Positions 52,391-61,371 of a DNA stretch of 64,000 nt are shown one piece after another (positions within the stretch are counted from its first letter, which is position 1; the number at the start of each line of letters is the position of its first letter). The stretch comes from Roseiflexus castenholzii DSM 13941 (GTDB lineage Bacteria; Chloroflexota; Chloroflexia; Chloroflexales; Roseiflexaceae): the NCBI RefSeq assembly GCF_000017805.1, contig NC_009767.1, positions 1,612,001-1,676,000 on the forward strand, in the 5' to 3' direction. The notes under the pieces are model-generated. The model was not told the origin of the DNA. It searched no databases and saw nothing but the letters and a program-made list of their open reading frames with translations. The position numbers were made by a program, and so were the translations under genes.

Positions 52391-53740
52391 CTATTCAGTG
52401 TAGCCGAGCCAGCGAAGTGCGCTCGGGTCGTCACGCCAGTGTTCGCGTGCTTTGACCCACAGATCGAGGTAGACGGGACGTTCCAGCATCTCCTCGATGG
52501 CCTGGCGCGCGCCGCTGCCGATTTTCTTGAGCATACCGCCGCCGGCGCCGATCAGAATGGCTTTTTGCGTCTCCCGCTCGACCAGGATGGTCATCCGAAT
52601 GTAGGTAACGTTCTCTTTCTCTTCCCACTCTTCGATTTCGACCGCCACGCTGTGCGGCACTTCGTGCTGCGTGTAGCGCAACACCTGCTCGCGCACCAGT
52701 TCGGCGGCGATCTCACGTTCGCTCAGGTCGGTCACCTGCCCCTCGGGATAGAGCGGCGGACCTTCGGGCAGCAGGCGCACGATTTCGTCCACCAGCGCAT
52801 CGAGGCCATGACCGCGCAGCGCCGACACGGCGACTTCCATATCCCACGGCGCCAGTGCGCGGTACGCCTGAAGATTGTCGCTGCCGCGTTTTGTGCGCAG
52901 ATCGATCTTGTTGAGCACCAGGATGCGTCGTGCCGACGCCTTGCGCACCAGCGCCGCAATGCGCTCATCAAGGCTCCCCGGCGGGCGCGTGATGTCCACC
53001 ACCATGCACACCACATCGGCGTCGGGAATGGCGCGCCGTGCCTGTTTGACCATATAGGCGCCAAGACGGTTGCGCGGCTCGTGGATGCCGGGGGTGTCGA
53101 CGAACACAATCTGCGCGTCGGGGCGGGTCAGGATGCCGCGAATGGCGGTGCGCGTCGTCTGTGGCTTGGGCGACACAATGGCGACTTTCTGCCCCAGCAG
53201 TGCGTTGAGCAGCGTAGACTTGCCGACGTTCGGGCGCCCGACCAGCGCAACAAACCCGGAGCGGTGCGGACCTTCGGGCAGAACGGGGCGGGTTGCGGGG
53301 GGCAGGATAGTTTCTTCCGCTTCGTCGGCATGCTCTTCTTCGCGTTCGATCAAGAAGGGCGCCAGGCGTTCCAGGCGCTGATCCAGATTGAACTCATCGG
53401 CCGGCAGCACCTCGAACGCCAGCAACCGCTCGTCTGGATCGAAATCGAGGATGGCCGGCTCCTCCAGCGGTTGCACCGACGCCGGTTCCTCACCGACGAG
53501 ATTGACGGTCAGTGTGCGCGCTGCGGCATCGAACGACACCTGCGGGTGCGCCAGCGCCGGCGCCAGGTCATCGTCGGCAATCTCATCGTCGAGCGCCAGC
53601 TCGACACCAACCACCTGACCCTGTGGATCGAGCAGCAGGGTCGCATCGCACTCGCCTTCGAGCGTTGCGTCCTCTTCGGCGGTATCCACAAAGCGCCATG
53701 AGAGCGATCCGGCGTCCGGGTTATAGGACAGGGTGATCAT
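52391..53740 (-). CDS. era: GTPase Era with about 150-residue N-terminal extension
   Basis: The protein has 449 residues against about 300 for Era. The core begins near residue 160: GRPNVGKSTLLNALLG (G1), TTRTAIRG (G2), FVDTPGIHEPRN (G3), LVLNKIDL (G4), and a C-terminal KH domain (AILIGAGGGMLKKIGSGARQA). The extension has two DUF2283-like beta stretches: MITLSYNPDAGSLSWRF and VSFDAAARTLTVNLVG, then a Glu-rich linker. Era binds 16S rRNA during 30S assembly. The MFS gene follows after 13 bp. There is a weak ribosome site. Confidence 0.93.
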   Translation of the reverse strand: MITLSYNPDAGSLSWRFVDTAEEDATLEGECDATLLLDPQGQVVGVELALDDEIADDDLAPALAHPQVSFDAAARTLTVNLVGEEPASVQPLEEPAILDFDPDERLLAFEVLPADEFNLDQRLERLAPFLIEREEEHADEAEETILPPATRPVLPEGPHRSGFVALVGRPNVGKSTLLNALLGQKVAIVSPKPQTTRTAIRGILTRPDAQIVFVDTPGIHEPRNRLGAYMVKQARRAIPDADVVCMVVDITRPPGSLDERIAALVRKASARRILVLNKIDLRTKRGSDNLQAYRALAPWDMEVAVSALRGHGLDALVDEIVRLLPEGPPLYPEGQVTDLSEREIAAELVREQVLRYTQHEVPHSVAVEIEEWEEKENVTYIRMTILVERETQKAILIGAGGGMLKKIGSGARQAIEEMLERPVYLDLWVKAREHWRDDPSALRWLGYTE

Positions 53741-53823
53741 AGGCGTCGAATCTTTACCAGAACATGACGAGCAGGTTTATCCATTTGAGCCATCCTTCCA
53801 TAAATCTTCAATAAGTTGTAGAA

Positions 53824-54234
53824 TTAAGATATTCTAAAACTCGGCTCGCCCTCTTTACTGAGCACGTACCAGGACTTAAGTTCTACTCCGAAGGTGATTT
53901 TTTCAGTTATGGTATCGACGAGCAAAACATCAGGGAAGGCTTGTGATCTTCTAATAAACATAAATGACGGATGTTTATTATCTTTGTCCCATACATTTCT
54001 CAGTCCGTTGAGGGTTTCGGGAATTTGCGATTCCAAAATACTGGAAAATACCGGTCCTATCGAGAATATCTCGGTTGCATTGATCCCTCTAATTGACAAG
54101 TCAGTTTGAAAATGATTAGGGATAGAAAGCAGGAGTGATCTTATTGTTTCCCAGACTGAAAAATATTCCCAGTTAGAATCTGGGAATTTCCTCTCCGGAG
54201 GATTGTTCGTCATCTCTGGCGGATTGTTCGTCAT
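53824..54234 (-). pseudogene. Restriction endonuclease-like fragment, C-terminally truncated
   Basis: The fragment has 136 residues from the ATG at 54234, which overlaps the end of the methyltransferase frame as ATGA. A PD-(D/E)xK-type core is visible: FPDVLLVDTITEK then FGVELKSWYVLSKEGEPSF. The protein stops three residues later, where homologues would continue. The nucleotide composition is much more AT-rich than the neighbours, suggesting transfer. The N-terminus has a small MTNNPPE duplication. Confidence 0.65.
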
Positions 54235-55278
54235 CGGAATGCCTCATAGGACATGAGATCTTCCAGAAGAAAGGATTGCTGTTTCTCTTGCTGCTCACAC
54301 TCTTTCAGACGAGAAATAGCCATCATATATATGATCATCAATCTCAGCACAGTAAGCAGTGCGAGATGTAAGGTAAGCGACAAGACCTGCCGTACAGAGA
54401 CCGCCAAATGGTTCCCATATGACATCTCCCAGATTTGAAGAAGATTCAATGATCAATTCCATTAAATTAACAGGCTTTTGATTGAGGTGTGCATACTTAC
54501 TTGATCCGGGAAACCTCACTCTTTCCCGATTATGAAGAGGAGGGTGATTCCATACATTCGTTATCCCGTATTTTCCTTTAAATGTTGGAAATATTTTTTC
54601 GTACTCTTGCTGGTTAGCAGGTCTTTTGCCATCAAAAGAGAAGTAAGGTCGTCCCTTTGAGTCTCCATATTCATTAGCATAGGAAACCATCCGAATAAAG
54701 ATTTCAGGCGGAAGAGCATACCATAAGTGGTCCTTAGTGAAATATTTTCTCGAAGCGGCATTTACCACTCCACATGCTTCATTCGTTTTATAAATTGGCA
54801 GTCCGGTTCTATCCCATTCTTTCCTGAGCCATTCTTTTAGATTTAGCGTTTTTCCGTCGCAATAAAACTCTGCACGTCGCACATATTGAACACAAACCTC
54901 TGTAACGATTGGAAAACTTTTCAGAACCGGCAGATTACAATTGCCGGCGATATGTTGGATTCCCTTGTTCCAGATATTACAACCTGCATACTCCCAGCCA
55001 TATTCATCAAGAATGGGATGCACCGTCGCCCAACCTATTTCGGTGTTCCAGAACCAGAGAGTCGTTCCGGGCCTGGCGTAGCGTGACCATGCTTGAATAT
55101 GACGACGATACCACGTTTTCAGTTCCGAAGGCTCTCTGGCATCGCCCTTAAATCCTGACACACCGTAGGCGCCATCAGAAATAATGACATCGGGGGTTGG
55201 CCATTCCTGATAGAGTTCGGCGACATCACCGTGATAGATGGTTACATTTCCTGATTTGAAGATGTTTTGGTTCTCCAT
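54231..55278 (-). pseudogene. DNA methyltransferase (beta-type N4/N6), C-terminal frameshift
   Basis: From the ATG at 55278 (MENQNIFKSGNVTIYHGD) the frame holds the catalytic region DVIISDGAYGVSGF in place of DPPY and, near the end, NQKPVNLMELIIESSSNLGDVIWEPFGG for SAM binding. A one-base slip in an ATATATATG run near 54325 ends the frame early (54295). In the next frame the natural tail (AISRLKECEQQEKQQS) runs to a stop overlapping the nuclease start. With that frame restored the protein would be about 349 residues. Low GC marks it as acquired. Confidence 0.7.
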
Positions 55279-55329
55279 GGCTCGCCTGCTACGATGGTGA
55301 ATGACATCAATTGCAGTACTGACTTCACT

Positions 55330-55430
55330 GCAAAAAGCAACCACGAAGGTCACAAAGGGACACAAAGGAAAGGCGCTTCATTTTTTCAACCTTCGTGCGC
55401 TTCGTGTCCTTGGTGGTTAAGCCTTTGTGC
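55330..55430. repeat. Imperfect inverted repeat with CCACGAAGG / CCTTCGTG arms
   Basis: ACCACGAAGGTCACAAAGGG (from 55338) faces CCTTCGTGCGCTTCGTGTCC and CCTTGGTGGTTAA about 45 bp later. This type of intergenic repeat, with CACAAAGG runs, sits between the methyltransferase remnant and the DUF4230 gene. It encodes nothing. Confidence 0.6.
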
Positions 55431-55461
55431 CGTGGACTCAGCATTGTTTCTTGTATGTTCC

Positions 55462-56355
55462 TTAATCTTCGATGACACATGCTCCCGCCGTTGCAATGAC
55501 GGTGACATTCTCAAATTCGAGCAGGCGGAGAAACTGTTCCATCGAGCGTTTCGCTTCTTCGGCTGCGCGCTGCATGATACCATTTTCGCAGGCTGCCGCC
55601 AGAATCTGGCGTTCCGCCTCCTGTCGCGCCTGCGTTTCCAGGTTCGGGTTCTGCCCGCCGGTCAGTTGGGTGATCAGACGCGTCTGTCGGTCGTAGACGC
55701 GGGTGCGTTCGTTGTCGAGGCGCGCACTGAAAATCTCGGAAGCAGGCAGCGTCAGCGTCACGCTCGCGCCGTCGGGCGAAATGATCACGTCGCGGTCGGT
55801 CAGTTTGCTCAGATCGACGCCGGCCACCACGTCGCCGCTGGCAATCAGCAGCAATCGTTCGCCGAGGAACATATCGAGCGCATCGCCCCGCGCCGTCGAG
55901 GCTTCGACAACCCGTTCAATCGAAAACCGTTGTGTCTCCAGGCGGTTGAGGTTCTTCATCTGCTGAATAGCGCCGCCCCAGTCGCGGATGGTTGGCGTCG
56001 GTGTGGCGATCAGTTGCACCACTTGCTGCGGCACGTTGGGGACGAACGCTGCCACAATCTGCTGCCAGAAGAGCATCAGAAGCACAACAACTGTGATTGC
56101 GCCGAGCGCGACGTACAGCGCCGTTGCTGCGCATCCCCCGCTGACCATCGGAATACCGTAGGGAACGGTTCTTTCCACATCGAGCGGAACATAGGGTTCA
56201 TCCAGGTCGTCATCGACTTCTTCGCCGCGTGCGCGCCGCAACCGGCGCGCCATGAGCGACTCGCGGCGTGGCGCGCGCATCAGTTCATCCCGGCGCACCA
56301 CCCGACGACGGGGTGGGGACGATTCTTCTTCTGGATCGTCGTCGTAGTGAGGCAT
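55462..56355 (-). CDS. DUF4230 membrane-anchored protein
   Basis: The protein has 297 residues. A basic and acidic N-terminal region (DELMRAPRRESLMARRLRRARG) precedes one membrane helix (ALYVALGAITVVVLLMLFW, about 90-110), followed by an extracytoplasmic DUF4230 domain (RLETQRFSIERVVEAS, LIASGDVVAGVDLSKLTDRDV, LPASEIFSARLDNERTRVYDR). The function is unknown for this family. It is last of a five-gene operon, 16 bp after the menG-like gene. Confidence 0.85.
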   Translation of the reverse strand: MPHYDDDPEEESSPPRRRVVRRDELMRAPRRESLMARRLRRARGEEVDDDLDEPYVPLDVERTVPYGIPMVSGGCAATALYVALGAITVVVLLMLFWQQIVAAFVPNVPQQVVQLIATPTPTIRDWGGAIQQMKNLNRLETQRFSIERVVEASTARGDALDMFLGERLLLIASGDVVAGVDLSKLTDRDVIISPDGASVTLTLPASEIFSARLDNERTRVYDRQTRLITQLTGGQNPNLETQARQEAERQILAAACENGIMQRAAEEAKRSMEQFLRLLEFENVTVIATAGACVIED

Positions 56356-56371
56356 GATCCCCTCCGGCGCG

Positions 56372-57088
56372 TCATCCGCGTTTGATGCCGGTATGAATGG
56401 CGGCGGCGCCCAGCCCCACCAGACGGTAGGTTACGTCGCTCCAGCCCGCCTCGCGCATGATCTGCGCCAGTTCGTCGGGCGGCGGAAAGACGCGCGCCGA
56501 TTGTGGCAGATAGGTGTAGGCTTCGGGATCGGCGCCAAGCGCGCGCGCCATCAGCGGCACAATCCGCTGGAAGTAGACCCAATGCCCGAACCGCAGCAAC
56601 GGTTGGCGCGGACGCGCAACTTCCAGGCAGGCGACTGTTCCGCCGACGCGCGCCACGCGCCACATTTCGCGAAAAGCAGCAGCGATGTCGGTCACATTCC
56701 GCAGCGTGAAGCCGGTCGTAATCGCATCGAAACTCTCATCGTCAAACGGCAGCGCCAAGGCGTCACCCGCCACAAAAACAGCGCGTTGCCCGGCGATCTT
56801 TGGCAGACCGGCGCGCATCATCGGGAGAGTGAAATCCACCCCAACCGCCAGACCGTCTGGCATCCACTGTGCCAGTTCGACCAGAAAATCGCCGGTGCCG
56901 GTGCCAATATCAAGCGCTCGCCCGCAACTCGGCGGCGCCGCCAACGCCACCGTTGCCGTGCGCCATCCCCGGTCCAACCCCAGGGTCATGATGCCATTCA
57001 TGGTATCGTAGCCGGAGGCGATCCGGCTGAACATCCGCTCGACATACTCGGCTTTCTGGTCGGGTGGAGGCAGGACATTCGTATTCAT
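56372..57088 (-). CDS. menG: Demethylmenaquinone methyltransferase-like (UbiE/MenG)
   Basis: The protein has 238 residues from the ATG at 57088, overlapping the coaX stop by 4 bp (ATGA). UbiE/COQ5 signatures are clear: YDTMNGIMTLGLDRGWR, DIGTGTGDFLVELAQ (SAM motif I), GDALALPFDDESFDAITTGFTLRNV. It would methylate demethylmenaquinone in the last step of menaquinone synthesis at the membrane. Longer frames upstream overlap coaX in the wrong phase and are rejected. No other men gene is nearby. Confidence 0.88.
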   Translation of the reverse strand: MNTNVLPPPDQKAEYVERMFSRIASGYDTMNGIMTLGLDRGWRTATVALAAPPSCGRALDIGTGTGDFLVELAQWMPDGLAVGVDFTLPMMRAGLPKIAGQRAVFVAGDALALPFDDESFDAITTGFTLRNVTDIAAAFREMWRVARVGGTVACLEVARPRQPLLRFGHWVYFQRIVPLMARALGADPEAYTYLPQSARVFPPPDELAQIMREAGWSDVTYRLVGLGAAAIHTGIKRG

Positions 57089-57852
57089 TGTCGATTCATC
57101 TCGTAAATCAGTCGTAATCCATCCAATGTCAGATACGGCTCGACTGTCGTAATGGCTTCGGTTTCGGCAGCGATCAACTCCGCCAGCCCGCCCGTCGCCA
57201 CCACCGGGCAGGATGTCCCCAGTTCCGCCTGCATCCGGCGCACCAGACCTTCGACCAGACCGGCATACCCGAGAATGACGCCCGACTGCATGTGATGGAT
57301 GGTATTGGTGCCAATCACCTTTGGCGGGCGCACCAGTTCGACCTGATAGAGTTTTGCCGCCAGGCGAAAGAGCGCATCGGCGGAAATGCCGATGCCGGGC
57401 GCAATCGCGCCACCGATATACTCGCCGGTGGCGGTAATGACATCGAATGTCGTTGCCGTGCCGAACGCCAGCACAATGACCGGACCGCCGTACCGCCGGA
57501 AGGCAGCCAGTGAGTTGGCGATGCGGTCGGCGCCAAGTTCGGCGGGCGCGTCGACTTTGTACTGCAACCCGGTCGGCGTGGACGCATTCACCATCAGCGG
57601 ATCGACGCGGAAATACTTGTGACACAGCGCGCGAAACTCGCCGGTCAGCGGCGGCACGACGCACGAAATGGCGCACCCATCGATGTGTCGGGGATCGATT
57701 CCGCCAAGGTCAAACAGATTGTGCAACAGCACCAGATACTCATCCGCCAGTCGGTGTCGTTCGGTCGTCACGCGCCAGTGCGCGGTGAGACGTTCTCCCT
57801 GATAGGCGCCGATTTTGATGTTGGTGTTGCCGATATCGATAGTCAACAGCAT
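57085..57852 (-). CDS. coaX: Type III pantothenate kinase
   Basis: The protein has 255 residues. ASKHA-fold motifs are TIDIGNTNIKIGAYQG (phosphate 1), HIDGCAISCVVPPLT, GADRIANSLAAFRRYGG and VLAFGTATTFDVITATGEYIGGAI. It catalyses the first step of coenzyme A synthesis and needs a monovalent cation, usually K+. The gene is coupled to the menG-like gene downstream and lies 14 bp after the asparaginase-like gene. Confidence 0.95.
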   Translation of the reverse strand: MLLTIDIGNTNIKIGAYQGERLTAHWRVTTERHRLADEYLVLLHNLFDLGGIDPRHIDGCAISCVVPPLTGEFRALCHKYFRVDPLMVNASTPTGLQYKVDAPAELGADRIANSLAAFRRYGGPVIVLAFGTATTFDVITATGEYIGGAIAPGIGISADALFRLAAKLYQVELVRPPKVIGTNTIHHMQSGVILGYAGLVEGLVRRMQAELGTSCPVVATGGLAELIAAETEAITTVEPYLTLDGLRLIYEMNRQ

Positions 57853-57866
57853 AGCGCACCATTGGT

Positions 57867-58829
57867 CTACGGAAACCAGACCCGCACATCTTCCGGGCGA
57901 CGTACCGCGCCCAACGCCAGCATCAGTTTGATCCGCGCTTTACGACCGTTCAGATAGTGCGCAAAGAGCACACCCAAACGCTCCAAGTCGTGATAGGCGC
58001 CGACATAGCCATACTCATCGTGAAGCGCGCCGCTACCGGTGCATGGCGCGATTGCCACCATAATGCGTTGCGCAGTGGCTTCCTGGATTGCGGGCAGCCA
58101 CCAGGGCGGCATGCGACCGCTGCCAAACGCTTCGATCACAATGCCGGCAACACGGTCGGCGATAGCGTGGCGCAGCAGGCGGTCGTCACTTCCCTGTCCG
58201 GGTGTGATCAGGTCAACGCGCTCTTCCAGGTGTGCGCAGGGAATGTACATCCGCTGCGCCGGTCGATGGCGCATCCAGATACGGTCGGCGACGATCCAGC
58301 CCAGTGGTCCCGATCCCGGTGCGGCAAACGCCTCAACGGAATGCGCATATGTTTTTTGTGCGTCAGCCGCAGCAAAAATCTGCCCGGCAAACACGACAAG
58401 CACGCCGGTTTCGCGCGTTTCTGTGGCAGCCGCAACCCGAATGGCGCTGGCAAGATTGTGCAGTCCATCGTATCCGGGCATCGTTGCAGAGCGCGCCGAT
58501 CCGGTCACGACAACCGGTTTCTGGTGGTTGATCGTCAGATCGAGAAGATATGCCGTCTCTTCAAGCGTATCGGTGCCGTGGGTCACCACCACGCCTGTAA
58601 CCGTCTCATCGCGCAGCAGGGCATCGATGTGCCGCGCGAGTTCGAGACCCTGCACCGGTGTGAAGTGGCTGCCCGGCAGACTGCTGAATTCGTTGAATTC
58701 GATCGTGATGCCGCTATGCGTCAGTTGGGCGATGATATCTTCACCGTCGACCGGAACCAGGGCGCCGGTTGCCGGGTTGCGCTTGAAGGCGATACCGCCG
58801 CCGGTTGTGACAACGATGACTTTCTTCAC
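57867..58829 (-). CDS. Asparaginase/glutaminase-family protein lacking the GGT threonine
   Basis: The protein has 320 residues from a GTG at 58829. The asparaginase fold is clear: VVTTGGGIAFKRNPATG at the N-terminus, VVVTHGTDTLEETAYLLDL with the second catalytic Thr-Asp, and PVVVTGSARSATMPGYDGLHNL. The first nucleophile threonine normally in TGGTIA is Gly here (TTGGGIA). The protein may be inactive, use a neighbouring Thr, or act on another amide. Six bases separate it from the upstream methyltransferase gene. Confidence 0.85.
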   Translation of the reverse strand: MKKVIVVTTGGGIAFKRNPATGALVPVDGEDIIAQLTHSGITIEFNEFSSLPGSHFTPVQGLELARHIDALLRDETVTGVVVTHGTDTLEETAYLLDLTINHQKPVVVTGSARSATMPGYDGLHNLASAIRVAAATETRETGVLVVFAGQIFAAADAQKTYAHSVEAFAAPGSGPLGWIVADRIWMRHRPAQRMYIPCAHLEERVDLITPGQGSDDRLLRHAIADRVAGIVIEAFGSGRMPPWWLPAIQEATAQRIMVAIAPCTGSGALHDEYGYVGAYHDLERLGVLFAHYLNGRKARIKLMLALGAVRRPEDVRVWFP

Positions 58830-58835
58830 ACAAAC

Positions 58836-59645
58836 CTACCGTTTCCGTGCAATCCAGGCGATGCGTTGCGTGCGCTCACCAATCGGTTGTGTGGTGAAAC
58901 AATCATACACCGCTTCGACACTCAACCCGGCGGCGCCGATCAACATTGCGACGGTTTCCGGCGGATAGGCGCGCTCGATGTGTATCTCCTCGAATCGTTC
59001 GTACCCGCTGTGGTCATCGCCGACAAACCCGATCAGGCGCATCGTTGAGCAATTCGTCGCCGGATCGAACCGGCTCCGATTGACCTGAATAAATCCCGGT
59101 CGTTCAATAATCTCCACTTCGCCCCAATCGTGCTCAAGGAAGTGGCGCGTGTTCATATCCGCCACGAACAAGCCTTCCGGCGCCAGCGCTTCTGCCGCCG
59201 TCGAAAAGCACGCCGCCAGGTCTTCTTCAGTCAGCATGTAATTGAGACTATCATACGTGCAGGTGACCAGATCGAAGGAACCTCGTCGCAGAGTCTCGGT
59301 TGCCTCGTCGGTGGTATGTGGCATCTCCCGCCACAACCAGCGCATATCCGCTTCGATAAAGTGCGGACGAACCGCCGTATCCACCGATTGCGCGCGGTTG
59401 CCCGCAATGGCGATCATTGCCGGGGAGCGGTCCACGCCGACGACGAGCCAGCCCGCATCGGCAAGGATCAGCGCCAGCGTTCCCGTCCCGCATGCGAGAT
59501 CGAGCGCCCGCCGCCCTGCAACCGGGTGACGCGGCAGGATGTCGCCCAACAGGTAGTGAGCGAAGAGTATTGCAAAGCGAATCTGACCGCTTCCATCATA
59601 GAACGGCGCGTAGGCGCAATAGATATCGGATGTCTCGTCGGGCAT
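58836..59645 (-). CDS. Class I SAM-dependent methyltransferase
   Basis: The protein has 269 residues. The core is ALDLACGTGTLALILADAG (motif I), VGVDRSPAMIAIAGNRA (motif II), and FDLVTCTYDSLNYMLTEEDL (motif IV). It resembles cytosolic small-molecule methyltransferases with an extra C-terminal beta domain (YERFEEIHIERAYPPETVAML). First gene of the five-gene operon, 6 bp ahead of the asparaginase-like gene. A TACAAT box lies at 59686-59691. Confidence 0.85.
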   Translation of the reverse strand: MPDETSDIYCAYAPFYDGSGQIRFAILFAHYLLGDILPRHPVAGRRALDLACGTGTLALILADAGWLVVGVDRSPAMIAIAGNRAQSVDTAVRPHFIEADMRWLWREMPHTTDEATETLRRGSFDLVTCTYDSLNYMLTEEDLAACFSTAAEALAPEGLFVADMNTRHFLEHDWGEVEIIERPGFIQVNRSRFDPATNCSTMRLIGFVGDDHSGYERFEEIHIERAYPPETVAMLIGAAGLSVEAVYDCFTTQPIGERTQRIAWIARKR

Positions 59646-59763
59646 GCTTTGGTCGAAACGCTTTCATCTGTTTCTAACCGCCGTCATTGTACCATACTGC
59701 GCCCTGATGATGACCGTTACCACCACCCGACACCATGCAGACGAACCTGCACTGGAACGGTTA

Positions 59764-59933
59764 TACCAATGACCGGTGACCATCCGGCATGGTCATCCCG
59801 AGCCGCGCGAGGGGTCGTGCGCGTCCCGCGCAGATTCCGCGCTGCGTTTACCCTGAGCGAAGCGAAGGGCTCGGAATGACCAGTCGCTGCGCTCGGAATG
59901 ACACGCATGCGGCATCTGCAAGCGTCCTTGGTA
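59764..59933 (-). mobile_element. MITE-like interspersed repeat, copy H
   Basis: Reversed relative to copies A-G. Ends are TACCAATGAC and GTCCTTGGTA; contains the CCCTGAGCGAAGCGAAGGG core and GGAATGACCAGTCGCTGCG. It lies in the gap 59646-60258 that has no gene. Confidence 0.8.
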
Positions 59934-59935
59934 TC

Positions 59936-60033
59936 ACCTCGCGCCTCTCCCCTCGCCCCCCACACCTCACGCCTCACGCCTCACGCCTCTCGCCTCACGC
60001 CTCACGCCTCGCGCCCCGCGCCTCGCGCCTCTC
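59936..60033 (-). repeat. Pyrimidine-rich simple repeat tract between two MITE copies
   Basis: Units of CTCACGCCTC, GCGCCTCTC and CCTCGCGCC repeat for about 100 bp. The style matches the tracts at 16115-17640 and 25400-25567. Confidence 0.8.
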
Positions 60034-60034
60034 T

Positions 60035-60182
60035 TACCAATGACCGGTGACCATCCGGCATGGTCACCCCGAGCAGCGCGAGGGGTCGTGCGCGACCCGC
60101 GCAGATTCCTCGCTGCGTTTACCCTGATCGAAGCGAAGGGCTCGGAATGACAAGCATGCGGCATCGTCAATCGTAATTGGTA
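60035..60182 (-). mobile_element. MITE-like interspersed repeat, copy I
   Basis: 148 bp, ends TACCAATGAC and GTAATTGGTA, same orientation as copy H and same core with one A/G change. After it, 60183-60258 holds only a short ACACGGAGTGAG-type piece. Confidence 0.8.
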
Positions 60183-60258
60183 TCACACGGAGTGAGACGG
60201 ACTCCCACAGATCGAAGGCTTTCCACGAACAGATCCGTGTGAGTCCGGGGTATCCGCG

Positions 60259-61284
60259 TCAATCCGTGTCCCTTAGGCGCAAATGCACCGGCGTGCCTCC
60301 CTGCGCCGCCGATGCCTTGATCGCGTCCCACAACTGCGCCATGCGCAAACCGACTTCCGGCGGGCATGGGTTCTCCTGCTTTCCGGCGCGCACTGCCAGG
60401 AATTGTTCCCAAACGCCGCGCGATTCGGGCACGGGGATCGCGGCGGGCGGCTTATCGCCGTGGTACTGCACTTCGAGCCGCTCGCCCCAAACGCCGGTGT
60501 AGAGAATGGCGCGTTCGCAGAAGACCCGCACATCCGAATGGCACGATGGAATGGCTTCGCCGCAGGCATGGAGCGTTATCAGCGCCCCGGAACGCAACCG
60601 CGCGATCACTGCCCCCAGCGTTTCGACCGGGCGCCCCCGGTTGTCCAGGTATGCCGCAACTTCCGCGACCTCTTCGCCAGCCAGATCAACGACCGTGTTG
60701 AGCAGGTGGGCGCCGGTGTCGAACAGAAATCCGCCGCCGGACAGTTCCGGTTGCTGTCGCCACGTGCCAACGGTCATCGGTCCCCAGTTCTGCCAGACGA
60801 CGCCGCTGATCGTCAGGAGACGCCCGAATGCGCCGGAGCGTAGCAGTGCGACGGCGGTGCGCACATTCGGTGAGAGGCTTCCCGGGAAAGCGACCACCAG
60901 CAATCGTTTGGTGCGGTCACGGGTTTCGATCAGGCTGCGAGCTTCGTCGGCGTTCATGACCATTGGCTTTTCGAGCAGCACATCAAGACCGGCTTCCATG
61001 CACGCTTGCGCCTGGTTGTGGTGGTAGACATGCGGCGTGATGATGAATGCTGCGTCGAGTTTGCCGCGATAATCGGCAAGCAGTTTCTCCAGGTCCGGCT
61101 CATTGGGGGGCGGCGCAACGCCTGCCTGCTCGAAGAGCGCAGCGGCGGCGTCATAGGCGGATGACGATGGCTCGCATACGGCGACGATCTGCGTGCTGTC
61201 GCGCAGTTCATGCATTCTCCGCAGATGATAGCGCGCCATGCCGCCGCACCCGATCATCACCGTGCGCACAGGTTGGGGAGCCAT
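60259..61284 (-). CDS. Gfo/Idh/MocA-family oxidoreductase
   Basis: The protein has 341 residues from the ATG at 61284, five bases after GGAGG. Nucleotide motif TVMIGCGGMARYHLRRM, signature VLLEKPMVMNADEARSL, and a C-terminal domain (FLFDTGAHLLNTVVDLAG). It is likely an NAD(P)-dependent sugar or inositol dehydrogenase. Monocistronic by position, with a TATAAT at 61350-61355 and no adjacent metabolic gene. The window also holds a distinct family member at 19066. Confidence 0.88.
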   Translation of the reverse strand: MAPQPVRTVMIGCGGMARYHLRRMHELRDSTQIVAVCEPSSSAYDAAAALFEQAGVAPPPNEPDLEKLLADYRGKLDAAFIITPHVYHHNQAQACMEAGLDVLLEKPMVMNADEARSLIETRDRTKRLLVVAFPGSLSPNVRTAVALLRSGAFGRLLTISGVVWQNWGPMTVGTWRQQPELSGGGFLFDTGAHLLNTVVDLAGEEVAEVAAYLDNRGRPVETLGAVIARLRSGALITLHACGEAIPSCHSDVRVFCERAILYTGVWGERLEVQYHGDKPPAAIPVPESRGVWEQFLAVRAGKQENPCPPEVGLRMAQLWDAIKASAAQGGTPVHLRLRDTD

Positions 61285-61305
61285 AGAACCTCCAGCGAAG
61301 ATAAT

Positions 61306-61326
61306 GCGGAGGTCACAGACCTCCGC
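61306..61326 (-). terminator. Short hairpin after the alpha-2-macroglobulin-like gene
   Basis: A perfect 8-bp stem GCGGAGGT / ACCTCCGC with a 5-base loop is followed on the minus strand by ATTATCTT. It lies 46 bp after that gene's stop and overlaps the leader of the Gfo/Idh-type gene. Confidence 0.5.
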
Positions 61327-61371
61327 GTGCGATGTTCGGACAAAACTTGATTATACCGCTTTTTTGAACAC

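Noticed and set aside
57089..57676. Longer upstream start for the menG-like gene
   Set aside because: The extension overlaps coaX out of phase; the ATG at 57088 with the ATGA overlap fits operon structure and family length.
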